The notes under the pieces: model-generated
The model's database searches: none
What the model was told of the DNA's origin: nothing
The model's input: the letters and a program-made list of their open reading frames with translations, nothing else
Origin: Metabacillus lacus
GTDB taxonomy: Bacteria > Bacillota > Bacilli > Bacillales > Bacillaceae
Length of the DNA: 64,000 nt
NCBI RefSeq assembly: GCF_009674805.1
Contig: NZ_WKKI01000007.1
Location: 44,474-108,473 of the forward strand
Direction of reading: 5' to 3'
Shown: positions 9,817 through 19,008 of the stretch, piece after piece
Numbering within the stretch: the first letter of the stretch is position 1
Layout: the number at the start of each line of letters is the position of its first letter
Position numbers and translations under genes: made by a program

Positions 9817-9864
9817 ATAAACATAGTTTATCCAATAGACAAAGTCTAGAAGTGGTGTTATAAT
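9817..9864 (+). promoter_or_regulatory. xylA promoter with inverted repeats
   Basis: -35 TAGACA (9836-9841), 17-bp spacer, -10 TATAAT (9859-9864). The inverted repeat TAGAC-AAA-GTCTA (9836-9848) overlaps the -35 box and ATAAAC-ATA-GTTTAT (9817-9831) lies just upstream. They share TAGTTTAT with the xynA operator but are poorer matches, so XylR binding here is an inference. Confidence 0.7.
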
Positions 9865-9914
9865 TTAAATCAGCAGGACAGGTTACATAAAAACTTAATA
9901 AATTTTACTTTAAA

Positions 9915-9928
9915 TGTAAGCGATATCA
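9915..9928 (+). promoter_or_regulatory. cre site (CcpA) in the xylA leader
   Basis: TGTAAGCGATATCA matches the cre consensus TGWAANCGNTNWCA at every position. It lies about 50 bp downstream of the -10 box and before the ribosome binding site of xylA, a position for roadblock-type carbon catabolite repression. Confidence 0.85.
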
Positions 9929-9953
9929 ATATTTTATTCAGGAGGGAAACACA

Positions 9954-11285
9954 ATGACTTATTTCCAAAACATCAGCAATATCAAGTATGAGGGAGCACG
10001 TTCAAAAAATCCTTTTGCTTATAAGTACTATAACCCGTCTGAACTGGTAAACGGAAAGTCTATGGAAGAAACTCTTCGTTTCTCAGTAGCATACTGGCAC
10101 ACATTCACAGCTGATGGTACTGATCCATTTGGTGCTGGAACAGCGGTGCGTTCTTGGGATCGCCATACGGGACTGGATTTGGCAAAAGCACGCGTCGAAG
10201 CCGCATTTGAATTATTTGAGAAGCTTGATGTACCATTTTTCTGCTTCCATGATTCCGACATTGCTCCAGAAGGAGATACCCTTAAGGAAACGTATGAAAA
10301 TTTAGATCCTATCGTAGCGATGATTAAAGATTACATGAAAACCAGCAAAACTAAATTATTGTGGAATACTGCCAACATGTTTACTCACCCGCGTTATGTA
10401 CACGGAGCTGCAACTTCCAATAATGCAGATGTTTTTGCATATGCCGCTGCAAAAGTAAAAAGAGGTCTTGAAGTAGGGAAAGAGCTGGGTGCTGAAAACT
10501 ATGTATTCTGGGGAGGCCGTGAAGGCTATGAAACGCTCTTAAATACAGATATGAAGCTAGAGCAGGACAATCTTGCCCGCATGTTCCATATGGCAATTGA
10601 TTATGCTAAGGAAATTGGATTTGATGCGCAATTCCTTATTGAGCCAAAGCCAAAAGAGCCTACTAAACATCAGTATGACTTTGATGTTGCAACAGGTCTT
10701 GCATTCCTTCAAAAATATGACCTTCAGGATCACCTGAAATTTAATATTGAGGCTAACCATGCGACGCTCGCAGGCCATACGTTTGAACATGAATTAAGAG
10801 TTGCCCGTATTAATGGCATGCTTGGGTCTGTTGATGCAAACCAGGGAGATACTTTGATTGGCTGGGATACAGATGAATTCCCGACAGACTTGTACTCTAC
10901 TACTCTTGCAATGTATGAAATCCTTTTGAACGGCGGACTTGGCAGGGGCGGATTGAACTTCGACGCTAAGGTAAGAAGAGGATCTTTTGATGCTGACGAT
11001 TTGTTCCATGCTCATATTGCAGGAATGGATGCTTTTGCTATCGGACTGAAAGTAGCATCAAAGCTGATTGAAGATCGTGCTCTCGAGGATGTTATTGCAG
11101 ACAGATACAGCAGCTTCAGAGAAGGCGTAGGCCTTGAGATTGTTGAAGGTAAAACAGATCTTAGAAAGCTTGAAGAATATGCTTTAAGTATGGGAGAAAT
11201 CCAAAATAAATCAGGACGTCAAGAACGCTTAAAGGCAGTTGTAAATTCATATTTGCTTGAGACACTTTCAAGTGTATCGGTCTAA
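9954..11285 (+). CDS. xylA: D-xylose isomerase
   Basis: Converts D-xylose to D-xylulose, first step of bacterial xylose catabolism. 443 residues, normal for the class II (Bacillus/E. coli) type with the N-terminal extension. His99 and Asp100 in FCFHDSD form the ring-opening site; metal ligands lie in [33 protein letters not shown] and the later SVDANQGD segment. AGGAGGG precedes the ATG. It is followed by its own terminator, then xylB, so xylB probably has a second promoter or depends on read-through. Confidence 0.97.
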   Translation: MTYFQNISNIKYEGARSKNPFAYKYYNPSELVNGKSMEETLRFSVAYWHTFTADGTDPFGAGTAVRSWDRHTGLDLAKARVEAAFELFEKLDVPFFCFHDSDIAPEGDTLKETYENLDPIVAMIKDYMKTSKTKLLWNTANMFTHPRYVHGAATSNNADVFAYAAAKVKRGLEVGKELGAENYVFWGGREGYETLLNTDMKLEQDNLARMFHMAIDYAKEIGFDAQFLIEPKPKEPTKHQYDFDVATGLAFLQKYDLQDHLKFNIEANHATLAGHTFEHELRVARINGMLGSVDANQGDTLIGWDTDEFPTDLYSTTLAMYEILLNGGLGRGGLNFDAKVRRGSFDADDLFHAHIAGMDAFAIGLKVASKLIEDRALEDVIADRYSSFREGVGLEIVEGKTDLRKLEEYALSMGEIQNKSGRQERLKAVVNSYLLETLSSVSV

Positions 11286-11302
11286 CTTTTCATAGATATA
11301 AA

Positions 11303-11343
11303 CGAAAGTGCTGGAACATGCTTGTCTCCAGCACTTTTTTATC
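11303..11343 (+). terminator. Terminator after xylA
   Basis: AAAGTGCTGGA (11305-11315) pairs with TCCAGCACTTT (11327-11337), followed by T residues. Confidence 0.85.
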
Positions 11344-11491
11344 ATAAAAATTTATAAATTTTGTCATTTCCACAGCTCTGCTGTCAGTTGAATTGGAAGG
11401 GAAGCAAGTACCTCCAAGTAAGCGGAAGCTGATTTTTTACATTGTTGTATACAGCGTCATGAAAATAGCTTATAGAAAAAGGGTGATGAAG

Positions 11492-12991
11492 TTGAAATAT
11501 GTGATTGGAATAGATCTAGGTACAAGTGCAGTAAAAGTTCTGCTGGTCAATCAGCAGGGAGAAGTGTGCGGGGAGGTAGCAAAAGAATATCCGCTAATAC
11601 AGGAAAAGTCCGGCTACAGCGAACAAGATCCGCATCTTTGGGCAGAAAAAACAGCAGAGGCTTTAGCGGAGCTTGTCCAAAGCTTCAATGGCGATGCAGA
11701 AGACATTGAAGGCATCAGTTTTTCAGGGCAGATGCACGGCCTTGTTCTGCTGGATGAAGATCATCATATCCTTAGAAACGCAATTCTCTGGAACGATACC
11801 AGAACAACAGCAGAATGCGGAGAAATTTATGATGCAGTTGGAAAGGACCGTCTGCTGCAAATCACTAAAAATCCGGCTCTTGAAGGATTTACGCTGCCTA
11901 AACTTCTTTGGGTGAAAAAGCATGAAGCTGCTCTTTTTGAGAGAGCAAGTGTATTCATGCTGCCAAAAGATTATTTGCGTTATGCCATGACAGGAAACAT
12001 ACATACAGAGTTTTCAGATGCAGCGGGAACACTGCTTTTGGATGTAAGCAAAAAAGAATGGAGCAATGAAATTTGCGAACTTACAGGCATCAATCCTGAT
12101 CTTTGTCCTCCTTTAGTGGAGTCATCGGCTTTTATAGGAACAATCACCCCTGAATATGCTTTGAGAACAGGCCTTCCTCAATCTGTAAAAGTATTTGCCG
12201 GGGGAGCTGATAACGCTTGTGGAGCGATTGGCTCAGGTATCCTGGCAGATGGAAGAACTCTTTGCAGCATTGGAACATCAGGTGTTGTTCTTTCTTATGA
12301 GGAAAATGGAGATAAAGATTTTGACGGCAAGGTTCATTACTTCAACCATGGAGAAGAGGATGCTTACTATACAATGGGTGTTACGCTCGCAGCAGGATAC
12401 AGCCTCAGCTGGTTCAAGAATATTTTTGCCGAGAATGAAAATTTTGAAAGCTTGCTTGCAGGTATAGCTGAAGTTCCCCCAGGCTCGAACGGTCTTCTGT
12501 TTACTCCTTATGTAGCAGGGGAAAGAACACCCTATGCTGATGCTGTGATTCGGGGAAGCTTCATAGGAATGGATGCTTCACACCAGAGAAGGGATTTTGT
12601 CCGCGCAGTATTGGAAGGAATCACATTCTCGCTCCATGAATCTATTGAAATTTTCCGGGAGAATGGTAAGACAATTGACAGCATTGTTTCTATTGGCGGA
12701 GGTGCCAAAAACGAAGAATGGCTTCAAATGCAGGCTGATATTTTCAATGCTGACATTATTAAGCTCTCCAGTGAGCAAGGTCCAGGCATGGGAGCTGCAA
12801 TGCTTGCGGCATACGGCAGCGGCTGGTTTACCACCTTGCTTCAGTGCGCAGATGCCTTTACTTCTACCGTAAAAACATACAAGCCTAATTCCGAGAACAC
12901 AGTAAAGTATCAGGAATTATTCAGCATCTATAAACAAGTATACGCTCAGACAAAGTCTCTTAATAGTGAGCTTCAAAGATTCAGAAAGTAA
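11492..12991 (+). CDS. xylB: Xylulokinase
   Basis: FGGY-family kinase that makes D-xylulose 5-phosphate for the pentose phosphate pathway. The TTG at 11492 is chosen as start: GGGTGAT lies 5 bases upstream and the product then begins MKYVIGIDLGTSAVK, as in B. subtilis XylB, giving 499 residues. In-frame ATGs at 11486 and 11393 lack a properly spaced ribosome binding site. The N-terminal ATP motif GIDLGTSAVK, the substrate segment GISFSGQMHGLV and the C-terminal ISIGGGAKNEEW type motif are present. The aldo/keto reductase gene follows by 16 bases. Confidence 0.94.
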   Translation: MKYVIGIDLGTSAVKVLLVNQQGEVCGEVAKEYPLIQEKSGYSEQDPHLWAEKTAEALAELVQSFNGDAEDIEGISFSGQMHGLVLLDEDHHILRNAILWNDTRTTAECGEIYDAVGKDRLLQITKNPALEGFTLPKLLWVKKHEAALFERASVFMLPKDYLRYAMTGNIHTEFSDAAGTLLLDVSKKEWSNEICELTGINPDLCPPLVESSAFIGTITPEYALRTGLPQSVKVFAGGADNACGAIGSGILADGRTLCSIGTSGVVLSYEENGDKDFDGKVHYFNHGEEDAYYTMGVTLAAGYSLSWFKNIFAENENFESLLAGIAEVPPGSNGLLFTPYVAGERTPYADAVIRGSFIGMDASHQRRDFVRAVLEGITFSLHESIEIFRENGKTIDSIVSIGGGAKNEEWLQMQADIFNADIIKLSSEQGPGMGAAMLAAYGSGWFTTLLQCADAFTSTVKTYKPNSENTVKYQELFSIYKQVYAQTKSLNSELQRFRK

Positions 12992-13007
12992 AGAAGGGGT
13001 GAAAGGC

Positions 13008-13991
13008 ATGAATTATCGTCAATTGGGAAACACAGACATCTCAGTAAGCGAGGTGAGTTTTGGAACATGGGCCATCGGAGGCTCATGGGGGAAAACCAAT
13101 GATGAAGATTCGCTGAAAGCTTTAGACTATGCGATTGGCCACGGCGTTAATTTTTTTGATACAGCTGATGTTTATGGAGAAGGGCACAGTGAAGAGCTGC
13201 TTTCCAAGGCGACAAAGGGGAAAGAAGATACCATTTACATTGCTACGAAGTTTTGCAGGATGGGTGATATACACTCTCCTGAAAACTATTCTATAGAAGC
13301 AGTCCGTTCATATTGCGAACAAAGTTTAAAACGGCTGAACAGGGAACGCATTGATTTGTTTCAAATCCATTGTCCTCCGACTGATATATTAAAAGATGGA
13401 GCTGTGTTTGAGGTTCTCGACAAGCTTCAGCAAGAGGGTAAAATAAGACATTACGGAGTCAGCGTAGAAACTGTTGAAGAAGGCTTGATAAGCCTGGAGT
13501 ATCCAAACGTTAAAGCTCTTCAGGTTATCTATAACATGTTCCGCCAAAAACCCGGTCAGGAGCTGTTTCCCCAAGCTAAGGAAAAAGGGGCAGGCATCCT
13601 CGTACGCCTCCCGCTTGCAAGCGGTCTGCTGACTGGCAAGTTTTCAAAGGATCATACTTTTGCAGAAGATGATCATCGAAATTTTAATGAAAACGGGGCG
13701 GCCTTTAATGTGGGCGAAACCTTTGCAGGTCTCGGCTTTGAAAAAGGTGTGGAGCTATCTGACAAGCTGTCATGGATTGCCGACAAACGCGATTCGATGG
13801 CCAGTGCTTCCCTTCGCTGGTTATTGGATAATAAGGAAATTACCTGCATCATACCTGGATTCAGAAATGAAGAACAAATCCGTAAAAATTTGAAAGCATT
13901 GAATGAAGTGTCTTTCACTGAAAGTGAGCTTCAGGACATCGAGACGTTTTATGACGTGGAAGTGAAAGAGTTTATTAGAGGGCCTTACTAA
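13008..13991 (+). CDS. Aldo/keto reductase
   Basis: NADPH-dependent reductase of 327 residues, TIM barrel. Start at 13008 behind AAGGGGTGA; the in-frame codon at 12966 lies inside xylB. The catalytic tetrad is visible: Asp and Tyr in FFDTADVYGEGHSE, Lys in IYIATKF, His in LFQIHCPP. The protein resembles the YhdN/IolS group of Bacillus. As the last gene of the xyl run and probably cotranscribed with xylB, it may act on pentoses or their aldehydes, but the substrate is not readable from the sequence. Confidence 0.88.
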   Translation: MNYRQLGNTDISVSEVSFGTWAIGGSWGKTNDEDSLKALDYAIGHGVNFFDTADVYGEGHSEELLSKATKGKEDTIYIATKFCRMGDIHSPENYSIEAVRSYCEQSLKRLNRERIDLFQIHCPPTDILKDGAVFEVLDKLQQEGKIRHYGVSVETVEEGLISLEYPNVKALQVIYNMFRQKPGQELFPQAKEKGAGILVRLPLASGLLTGKFSKDHTFAEDDHRNFNENGAAFNVGETFAGLGFEKGVELSDKLSWIADKRDSMASASLRWLLDNKEITCIIPGFRNEEQIRKNLKALNEVSFTESELQDIETFYDVEVKEFIRGPY

Positions 13992-14059
13992 GGACATTTA
14001 CATAAGTTCCGGGGAAAATGGTTTCATAACATGTAACGCCAGGAACTGTTCACTTGCCC

Positions 14060-14090
14060 TAAGCCCGCAAGCAGCGGGCTTTTTTTCTTT
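14060..14090 (+). terminator. Terminator at the end of the xyl block
   Basis: AGCCCGC (14062-14068) pairs with GCGGGCT (14074-14080), followed by a long T run. Confidence 0.92.
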
Positions 14091-14196
14091 TTTCCGCCAG
14101 CTCCATTCAAATGCGGATAACCAAAAAAATAAATTTTCATATATTATGCTAGCTATCTCTAATCCTTTCAATCAATGATTTTTTTTGAAAAGTATG

Positions 14197-14225
14197 TTGC
14201 AAAAAAAAACTAAACAAAGTATACT
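14197..14225 (+). promoter_or_regulatory. speD promoter
   Basis: -35 TTGCAA (14197-14202), 17-bp spacer, -10 TATACT (14220-14225). The only near-consensus promoter in the gap 13992-14377. Confidence 0.8.
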
Positions 14226-14231
14226 ATTTTT

Positions 14232-14377
14232 CGTGAACTTCTTAATATGCTGTGGCTGTGCAGCTACTTAAAGGGTTAGGACCTCTCTGGACTAACTTTC
14301 CCCCGTGGTAGTCATGACAAAGCCAATGTGCAAGAATTTCATGTTTATCAAAAATTGAAAAAGGGGGATCCATTAAT
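14232..14377 (+). other. Long structured 5' leader of speD
   Basis: The promoter places about 145 untranslated bases before speD. TGGCTGTG (about 14252) can pair with CAAAGCCA (about 14317) with one mismatch, CTAC with GTAG inside it, and GTTAG with CTAAC (about 14275-14297) as an inner stem extended by G-U pairs. No T run marks a terminator. The ribosome binding site AAGGGGGATCC lies outside these stems. Confidence 0.4.
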
Positions 14378-14758
14378 ATGGAAACAATTGGCAGACACGT
14401 AATCTCTGAGTTATGGGGTTGCGATTTTGATAAGTTAAATGACATGGATTACATTGAAAAGACTTTTGTAAATGCAGCTTTAAAATCCGGTGCTGAAGTA
14501 AGAGAGGTAGCTTTTCATAAGTTTGCACCTCAAGGAGTGAGCGGCGTTGTGATTATTTCTGAATCACATTTGACGATTCACAGCTTTCCTGAGCACGGTT
14601 ATGCAAGCATTGACGTTTATACATGTGGAGAATTAAACCCTAACATTGCAGCAGACTATATCGCTGAGGCTTTAGGTGCCCAGACAAGAGAAAATATTGA
14701 GATTCCGCGCGGCATGGGACCTGTTCAGGTGAAGCCGGCTTCTGCAAAAGCCCTATAA
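14378..14758 (+). CDS. speD: S-adenosylmethionine decarboxylase proenzyme
   Basis: Makes decarboxylated SAM, the aminopropyl donor for spermidine. 126 residues, the short prokaryotic class 1B type. The chain self-cleaves between Glu62 and Ser63 in SESHLTIH to give the pyruvoyl group; His68 and Cys83 (DVYTCG) are the other conserved catalytic residues. It lies apart from gapB because of the inserted xyl block, and is followed by a terminator. Confidence 0.96.
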   Translation: METIGRHVISELWGCDFDKLNDMDYIEKTFVNAALKSGAEVREVAFHKFAPQGVSGVVIISESHLTIHSFPEHGYASIDVYTCGELNPNIAADYIAEALGAQTRENIEIPRGMGPVQVKPASAKAL

Positions 14759-14783
14759 GCATATTCATTGAAAATTTTACGAT

Positions 14784-14818
14784 GCAAGAGGTGTGAATCT
14801 GATTCACACCTCTTTTGA
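14784..14818 (+). terminator. Terminator after speD
   Basis: AAGAGGTGTGAA (14786-14797) pairs with TTCACACCTCTT (14803-14814) and TTTT follows. Confidence 0.88.
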
Positions 14819-14880
14819 TTTTGGGGATATTTCGGTATAGTAGTAATAAGAAGCTGTACATAAAAGGAGACCCATCATTC

Positions 14881-15282
14881 ATGAGCATAATTCAAAAACT
14901 GCAAAGCATCTTTTCCACACACAGTGAAACATCTGAAAACCATCCTCAAGAAGAATTGAGGAGCCGTTATTATAAAACAACTGCCAAAAAAGCAGTGGAA
15001 GTAATTGAAAATGTACTTAAAGATATGAACGGGGTTACAGTGACATCTGTATCATCTGAACGAGGAGAAATTAGTGTACAGGTAAGTAAACCGCGCAAGG
15101 CTTTTATGATTATCACGATCATATCTGTACGTCCATTTGAAACAGCCGTTGATTTTTCTGTCACAACGGAAACGCCTCTGCCTTTTGATTTTGGATACAG
15201 CAAAAATGCCATATTATCTGTCTATCAAAAAATAGACCAATCTCTTCAATATGTTGGTTCTGGACTGAATGCATCCAGGTAA
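14881..15282 (+). CDS. Uncharacterised small cytosolic protein
   Basis: 133 residues, start at 14881 behind AAAAGGAGA. No signal peptide or membrane helix. The N-terminal third is polar and basic (RSRYYKTTAKKAVEVIENVLKDM), the rest looks like an alpha/beta fold with alternating strands (VTVTSVSSERGEISVQVS, FMIITIISVRPFETAVDFSV). I do not recognise the family. It sits between speD and nrdR, where related Bacillus species also have a small unknown gene, so it is likely a real conserved gene; function not inferred. Confidence 0.7.
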   Translation: MSIIQKLQSIFSTHSETSENHPQEELRSRYYKTTAKKAVEVIENVLKDMNGVTVTSVSSERGEISVQVSKPRKAFMIITIISVRPFETAVDFSVTTETPLPFDFGYSKNAILSVYQKIDQSLQYVGSGLNASR

Positions 15283-15317
15283 AGGTTGAATGGTGAATAA
15301 GACAGGAGTTGTTTGTA

Positions 15318-15776
15318 ATGAAATGCCCTACATGCCAGCATAACGGTACGCGCGTCCTTGATTCACGCCCAGTGGATGAAAGCCGCTCTATTCGCAGGCG
15401 AAGAGAGTGTGAACAATGCCATTTTCGCTTCACAACTTTTGAAAAGGTTGAAGAGATTCCTTTAATCGTTGTGAAAAAAGAAGGCACCCGCGAAGAATTC
15501 AGCCGGGAGAAGGTACTTCGCGGTCTTATTAAAGCTTGTGAAAAAAGGCCGGTACCCCTCAAAGAACTTGAAGACATTGTTCATGAAATCGAAAAAGAAC
15601 TGAGAAGCCAGGGAGCTTCTGAGGTGAACAGCGGGCTTATCGGTGAAATGGTAATGGACAGGCTTGCTAAAGTAGACGAAGTAGCCTACGTTAGATTTGC
15701 ATCAGTATACCGCCAATTTAAAGATATCAATGTGTTCATTGATGAGTTAAAAGAGCTGCTGAAAAAAGAACAATAA
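15318..15776 (+). CDS. nrdR: Transcriptional repressor NrdR
   Basis: ATP/dATP-sensing repressor of ribonucleotide reductase genes. 152 residues from the ATG at 15318 with AGGAG 9 bases upstream. The N-terminal zinc ribbon uses Cys3, Cys6, Cys31 and Cys34, and the ATP-cone domain begins near residue 46 ([19 protein letters not shown]). nrdR directly precedes dnaB in Bacillus, as here. A hairpin with a T run (15773-15815) follows. Confidence 0.96.
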   Translation: MKCPTCQHNGTRVLDSRPVDESRSIRRRRECEQCHFRFTTFEKVEEIPLIVVKKEGTREEFSREKVLRGLIKACEKRPVPLKELEDIVHEIEKELRSQGASEVNSGLIGEMVMDRLAKVDEVAYVRFASVYRQFKDINVFIDELKELLKKEQ

Positions 15777-15815
15777 AGAGCCGGCGGAGGTCATCTTCTT
15801 CGCTCTTTTTTTAAG
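15773..15815 (+). terminator. Probable terminator after nrdR
   Basis: AAAGAGC at the nrdR stop pairs with GCTCTTT (about 15801-15807) and seven T follow; the loop is long (18 nt). An extended -10 box TGATATAAT (15828-15836) downstream may start dnaB transcription, whose leader has a CCTCTCC/GGGAGAGG hairpin near 15871-15891. Confidence 0.65.
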
Positions 15816-15978
15816 GTTTTTTCTAACTGATATAATGGCGGCTGCAACACAAGGTATACAGTGGGAAAACATCCTCTCCACCGGGGAGAGGGGTAACAGT
15901 CTGCGCAGCGGAGAAGAATAGCCCTTTGTTATCAGGGAATCCAAAATAATTACAGAGAAGCACTGGAAGGTTGAGCAT

Positions 15979-17349
15979 ATGGTACAACATTGGAAGGAAA
16001 TCATACCCGTTGACCGTTATATAGTCAAATGCAATGGACTTTTGCATGAATACGACCGAAAAATTATTACATTGCTGTATCAGCCGCTGATTGGAGCGAA
16101 AAGCTACAGTTTATTTATGACGCTATGGAGCGAGCTGGAGCAAAACCGGTTATGGGGAGAAGAAACTGCACATCACAGCCTGATGGCCATCATGCAGAAC
16201 AGCCTGAAAGAAATATATGAAGAGCGGATTAAGCTAGAGGGGATAGGTCTCCTGAGAACCTTTTTAAAAGAAGAGGGAGAAGATAAGCTGTATATTTATG
16301 AACTGCAGCCTCCGCTGGATCCCAATGATTTCTTTGAAGACGGCATGCTGAATATCTACCTGTATAATAGGCTCGGCAAATCAAAATATGTGAAATTAAA
16401 AAAATTCTTTTGTGACAGGGAGCTTATTGGAGAGGCTAAAAATGTAACCCGCTCCTTTGATGATGTATTTACGAGCATCAAGCCCTCAGAACTGCTGACT
16501 TCTGTTGAGGCTTCCGAGAGCGCCGGCCAGGGCCTTATCAAGCGGGAGGATGCTTCTTCTCCTCATATAGAGGATGATGTATTCGATTTTGACCTGTTTT
16601 ACGCAGGGCTGAGCGATGCTATTATTCCTAAATCATCTATTACGCCGAAGGTAAAAGAAACAATTAAAAAATTGGCATATCTTTATGGAATTGATCCTAT
16701 ATCCATGAAGAACGTTATCATGAACAGCATGGATGCAGATGACTCAATTGTGATTGAAGAGCTGAGAAAGTCAGCTCGTACATGGTATCAGTTTGAGCAC
16801 GGTGAAAAACTTCCAAGCCTCGCTGAGAAGACCCAGCCAGCGGCAAAGAGGAAGGTGAGTAATCCATCAACGCAGGAAGAGGAAATGGCATATCAGCTGG
16901 AAACCATTTCCCCGCGCCAGTTTTTAAAGGATGTCGCAGGAGGAATAGAACCTTCTGCTGGAGATCTTCAGATAATTGAAGAGACAATGTTCAGGCAAAA
17001 GCTTCTACCTGGAGTCGTCAACGTCCTGATTTATTACGTCATGCTGAAAACAGACATGAAACTTACTAAAACTTACGTCCAGAAAATTGCAAGCCACTGG
17101 GCCAGGAAGAAAATCACAACTGTACCGGAAGCGATGTCGCTCGCCAAACAAGAGCATAAGCAATACCAGGAATGGGCTTCCGGAAAGAAAAACAGTCGGA
17201 AGGCAGCTCCCATCAGAAAAGAAAAACTTCCAAGCTGGCTGAAAGCCGGAGGGGAGGAAGGGCAGCCTGCAGCTGAGCAGAAGGCTGTACCAGGTGACAA
17301 AGGAAACGACCTGGACGACATCATCAATAGTTATTTAACAGAAAAGTAA
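15979..17349 (+). CDS. dnaB: Replication initiation and membrane attachment protein DnaB
   Basis: Bacillus DnaB (not the helicase) works with DnaD and DnaI to load the replicative helicase at oriC and at restart sites. 456 residues. The N-terminal winged-helix region (VDRYIVKCNGLLHEYDRKIITLLYQPLIG) is followed by two DnaD-like helical domains (around residues 205-300 and 305-395, the second with QFLKDVAGG) and a charged tail rich in Lys and Gln. dnaI follows 12 bases downstream, the usual helicase-loader pair. Confidence 0.94.
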   Translation: MVQHWKEIIPVDRYIVKCNGLLHEYDRKIITLLYQPLIGAKSYSLFMTLWSELEQNRLWGEETAHHSLMAIMQNSLKEIYEERIKLEGIGLLRTFLKEEGEDKLYIYELQPPLDPNDFFEDGMLNIYLYNRLGKSKYVKLKKFFCDRELIGEAKNVTRSFDDVFTSIKPSELLTSVEASESAGQGLIKREDASSPHIEDDVFDFDLFYAGLSDAIIPKSSITPKVKETIKKLAYLYGIDPISMKNVIMNSMDADDSIVIEELRKSARTWYQFEHGEKLPSLAEKTQPAAKRKVSNPSTQEEEMAYQLETISPRQFLKDVAGGIEPSAGDLQIIEETMFRQKLLPGVVNVLIYYVMLKTDMKLTKTYVQKIASHWARKKITTVPEAMSLAKQEHKQYQEWASGKKNSRKAAPIRKEKLPSWLKAGGEEGQPAAEQKAVPGDKGNDLDDIINSYLTEK

Positions 17350-17361
17350 GGAGGTGACAGA

Positions 17362-18297
17362 ATGGAGAGCATTAATAAGTCAATCCAAAAGCTTGCTGCC
17401 CGGCAGGATTTCAGAGAGCGCTACAGGGCACTGAGACAAGAAGTGGAGAAGCACCCTGATGTTCAGTCGTTTCTTTATGACCATCAGGATCAGATTACAG
17501 ATGAAATAGTGGACAGAAGTTTAATGAAGCTTTATGAATACACAGAACAAAGCAAAAACTGCAGAGATTGTCCATCTTTGAATGATTGCAAAAATCTTAT
17601 TCAGGGTTATCATCCCAGGCTGGTACTATCCGGAAAAACAATCGACCTGCAGTATGACAAGTGTCCGTCGAAGCTTCATGCTGATGAAAAGCTAAAACAG
17701 GAATCATTGATCAAAAGCATCCATATTCCCAAGGATATTCTTCATGCCAGCTTGAATGACATAGACAGAGATGAACCCGCTAAAAAGGAAGTACTTGTTA
17801 AGGCGATACAGTTTGTACAAAACTATCAAGCTGATGTTTTTCAAAAAGGTCTGTATGTTTATGGAAGCTTTGGCATCGGCAAAACATTTATTCTCGGGGC
17901 CATCGCAAACGAGCTTGCCAGGAAAAAACACATTTCAAGCATGATTGTCTATGTGCCTGAATTTATGCGCGAACTGAAAAGCTCCCTTGGCAATCAAACC
18001 TTTGAAGCCAAGCTGGAGGCGGTGAAAAAGGCGCCGGTGCTTATGCTTGACGACATAGGAGCAGAGGCGCTTTCCAGCTGGACAAGAGATGAAGTGCTGG
18101 GACCGCTTCTGCAATACCGTATGCTGGAACAGCTGCCGACCTTCTTTTCATCCAACTTTGATTTGAAGGAGCTTACCCATCACCTTACCTATACACAAAG
18201 GGGAGAGGAAGAGGGTGTGAAGGCCGCCAGAATTATGGAGAGAATTAAATACCTGGCCCAGCCTGCAGAATTAAAGGGCCGCAATTATAGAGAGTAA
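17362..18297 (+). CDS. dnaI: Primosomal AAA+ helicase loader DnaI
   Basis: Loads DnaC helicase. 311 residues from an ATG behind AAGGAGGTGAC. The N-terminal helicase-binding domain carries zinc ligands Cys67, Cys70, Cys76, His84 and Cys101 (the last in DKCPSK). The AAA+ core has Walker A GSFGIGKT (168-175) and Walker B VLMLDDIGAE, with the sensor region FFSSNFDLKEL. In B. subtilis ytxC comes next; here a 700-bp gap with palindromic repeats intervenes. Confidence 0.95.
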   Translation: MESINKSIQKLAARQDFRERYRALRQEVEKHPDVQSFLYDHQDQITDEIVDRSLMKLYEYTEQSKNCRDCPSLNDCKNLIQGYHPRLVLSGKTIDLQYDKCPSKLHADEKLKQESLIKSIHIPKDILHASLNDIDRDEPAKKEVLVKAIQFVQNYQADVFQKGLYVYGSFGIGKTFILGAIANELARKKHISSMIVYVPEFMRELKSSLGNQTFEAKLEAVKKAPVLMLDDIGAEALSSWTRDEVLGPLLQYRMLEQLPTFFSSNFDLKELTHHLTYTQRGEEEGVKAARIMERIKYLAQPAELKGRNYRE

Positions 18298-18388
18298 GAG
18301 GCTGGGACAAAAGTGTTTAAGCTAAAGAAAATCCGAACTAACATTCATCATTCTACGATTGTAATGGTGACTTAGTTCGGATTTTTTC
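18298..18388 (+). terminator. Terminator-like element after dnaI
   Basis: AATCCGAACTAA (about 18333) pairs with TTAGTTCGGATT (about 18373) across a 30-nt loop and a T run follows. The preceding GAGGCTGGGACAAAAG touches the dnaI stop; I recognise this tag from many Firmicutes intergenic elements but cannot name a function. Confidence 0.7.
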
Positions 18389-18473
18389 TATTAAGGAAGT
18401 ATTCTATCCAAAAATAATCATCATTTGTATGAACGTTTTGGTTGTGTCCGAGCCATACACAACGGAAGAAAAA

Positions 18474-18784
18474 ATAAGCGTAGCTATTTCGATTAGATGA
18501 AAAAATCAGCTGTTTATATGGAAAAAAAGAAAAACATGCCGGTCGTACTGGAAAAAAGTCAAGCTGAGGATGCTCTATGTGAAAGTCACTGTACTTATAT
18601 ATACGGAGGAAATCCGCCTATACAGAAAAAACAACGAAAATGGACTAAAATTAACGGAGGATTTCCGGCTATGCACCTAAAAAACCTTAAAATGGAGTAT
18701 TTTCAGCAGCTTAAGCGGAATTCATGCCCTTATTTTCTCTGAAAAACGGTTTATTCTGGATGTAACCGGAATTCTAACGCTTAT
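18474..18784. repeat. Degenerate four-palindrome repeat unit between dnaI and ytxC
   Basis: Palindromic modules start at 18600, 18651, 18711 and 18762 (spacing 51, 60, 51), the same geometry as the 6500 and 63564 units but with diverged sequence. A further decayed module (ATAAGCGTAGCTATTTCG) starts at 18474. An 81-codon ORF (18497-18742) is embedded and is treated as chance. The stretch 18785-19008 to ytxC shows nothing else I can support. Confidence 0.75.
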
Positions 18785-19008
18785 TTTTTGTTAGGATGGG
18801 GAAAAAGCTCATGTCATGCTTATCTCACCCAGGCAGCTAATGTGCAAAAGCAGAACAATGAACTGTTTCATTCAAATATTAACAAGGTTATGTAACAAAT
18901 CCTCTCGAAAAGGGCTTTAGCTTTTTGCTTTACTTTTCATGAATTATTCTAAAATGGAAGTTCCCTCCATATATATGGAATCAGGTTGGTGCAAGGAGGG
19001 GACAAACC

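Noticed and set aside
11393..11491. N-terminal extension of xylB
   Set aside because: The extension is not family-like, lacks a ribosome binding site, and the TTG at 11492 gives the standard MKYVIGIDLG start.
18497..18742. 81-codon ORF between dnaI and ytxC
   Set aside because: It lies within the palindromic repeat unit, has no ribosome binding site and its composition follows the repeat.
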